6,864 nucleotides of DNA from Bacteroidales bacterium (lineage in GTDB: Bacteria; Bacteroidota; Bacteroidia; Bacteroidales; UBA12077), in contig DMBU01000127.1 of assembly GCA_003446015.1 (NCBI GenBank), positions 1 through 6,864 of the forward strand, given 5' to 3'. How positions within the stretch are numbered: the stretch's first letter is position 1; each line of letters starts with the position of its first letter. Made by a program: the position numbers and the translations under genes. The notes under the pieces were generated by a model that was not told the origin of the DNA, did not search any database, and was given only the letters and a program-made list of their open reading frames with translations. This document shows positions 6,758 through 6,864 of the stretch, piece after piece.

Positions 6758-6864
6758 TTATATTGACTTTTTACGGATCACATGAAAAAGTTGAGGAATA
6801 TCAGGATCACCAAATATTGATTTGATCATTTTTTTATGATTTAACACACTTTTTTGGCTTGACC
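6758..6864 (-). CDS. Possible 3' tail of an upstream unidentified gene
   Basis: A minus-strand frame is open from the right edge to TAA at 6758-6760, about 34 codons. It ends MIKSIFGDPDIPQLFHVIRK followed by KSI, with one internal ATG 23 codons before the stop. The other two minus-strand frames close within about ten codons of the edge. The run is short enough to be chance in AT-rich DNA, but the GDPDIPQL segment looks more protein-like than random AT-rich translation. If real, the gene precedes modA on the same strand with a gap of 182 bases, so it need not belong to the operon. I do not recognise the family. Confidence 0.3.
   Translation of the reverse strand, partial: SSQKSVLNHKKMIKSIFGDPDIPQLFHVIRKKSI

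Noticed and set aside
1..6864. CRISPR array, tRNA, rRNA or insertion sequence
   Set aside because: No regularly spaced repeats, cloverleaf-like sequence, rRNA segments or transposase gene were seen on either strand.

Overview
The window is AT-rich (roughly one third G+C) and is dominated by five genes packed head to tail on the minus strand. None has a clear Shine-Dalgarno sequence, two of the five start with TTG or GTG, and the protein sequences are rich in K, I and N. Together with the low G+C this suggests a member of the Bacteroidota, possibly a marine or anaerobic Bacteroidales-type lineage. That placement is an inference from style and cannot be proved from this window.

Layout, in the direction of transcription (right to left). 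6758-6864: a weakly supported tail of an upstream minus-strand reading frame. 6576-6757: an AT-rich leader with no recognisable gene. 6575-5796: ModA, a molybdate-binding lipoprotein. 5776-5093: ModB, the permease. 5096-3918: ModC, the ATPase, whose start overlaps the modB stop by 4 bases (ATGA). 3886-2486: XdhA, the [2Fe-2S]/FAD subunit of a molybdenum hydroxylase. 2473-221: XdhB, its molybdopterin-binding catalytic subunit. At the left end a plus-strand reading frame (3-179) enters from outside the window and ends convergently to xdhB. A 42-base gap separates the two stop codons and contains two GC-rich hairpins that look like a degenerate REP-type palindrome and may also act as a terminator.

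How the genes work together: ModABC is a high-affinity molybdate importer, and XdhAB needs molybdenum cofactor to hydroxylate purines. Gene spacings of 19, -4, 31 and 12 bases, with no terminator between genes, suggest one transcription unit that couples metal supply to the enzyme that uses it. The catalytic subunit keeps the full set of purine-pocket residues known from xanthine dehydrogenases, with spacing equal to the bovine enzyme over the central part of the pocket. Xanthine dehydrogenase is therefore a much better call than aldehyde oxidase or CO dehydrogenase. The usual sulfuration chaperone XdhC and cofactor biosynthesis genes are not in the window.

I see no strong case for a wholly new system. 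The points most worth checking are the mod-xdh operon fusion, substitutions at the ModA oxyanion site, the REP-like hairpin pair and the two unidentified edge reading frames.
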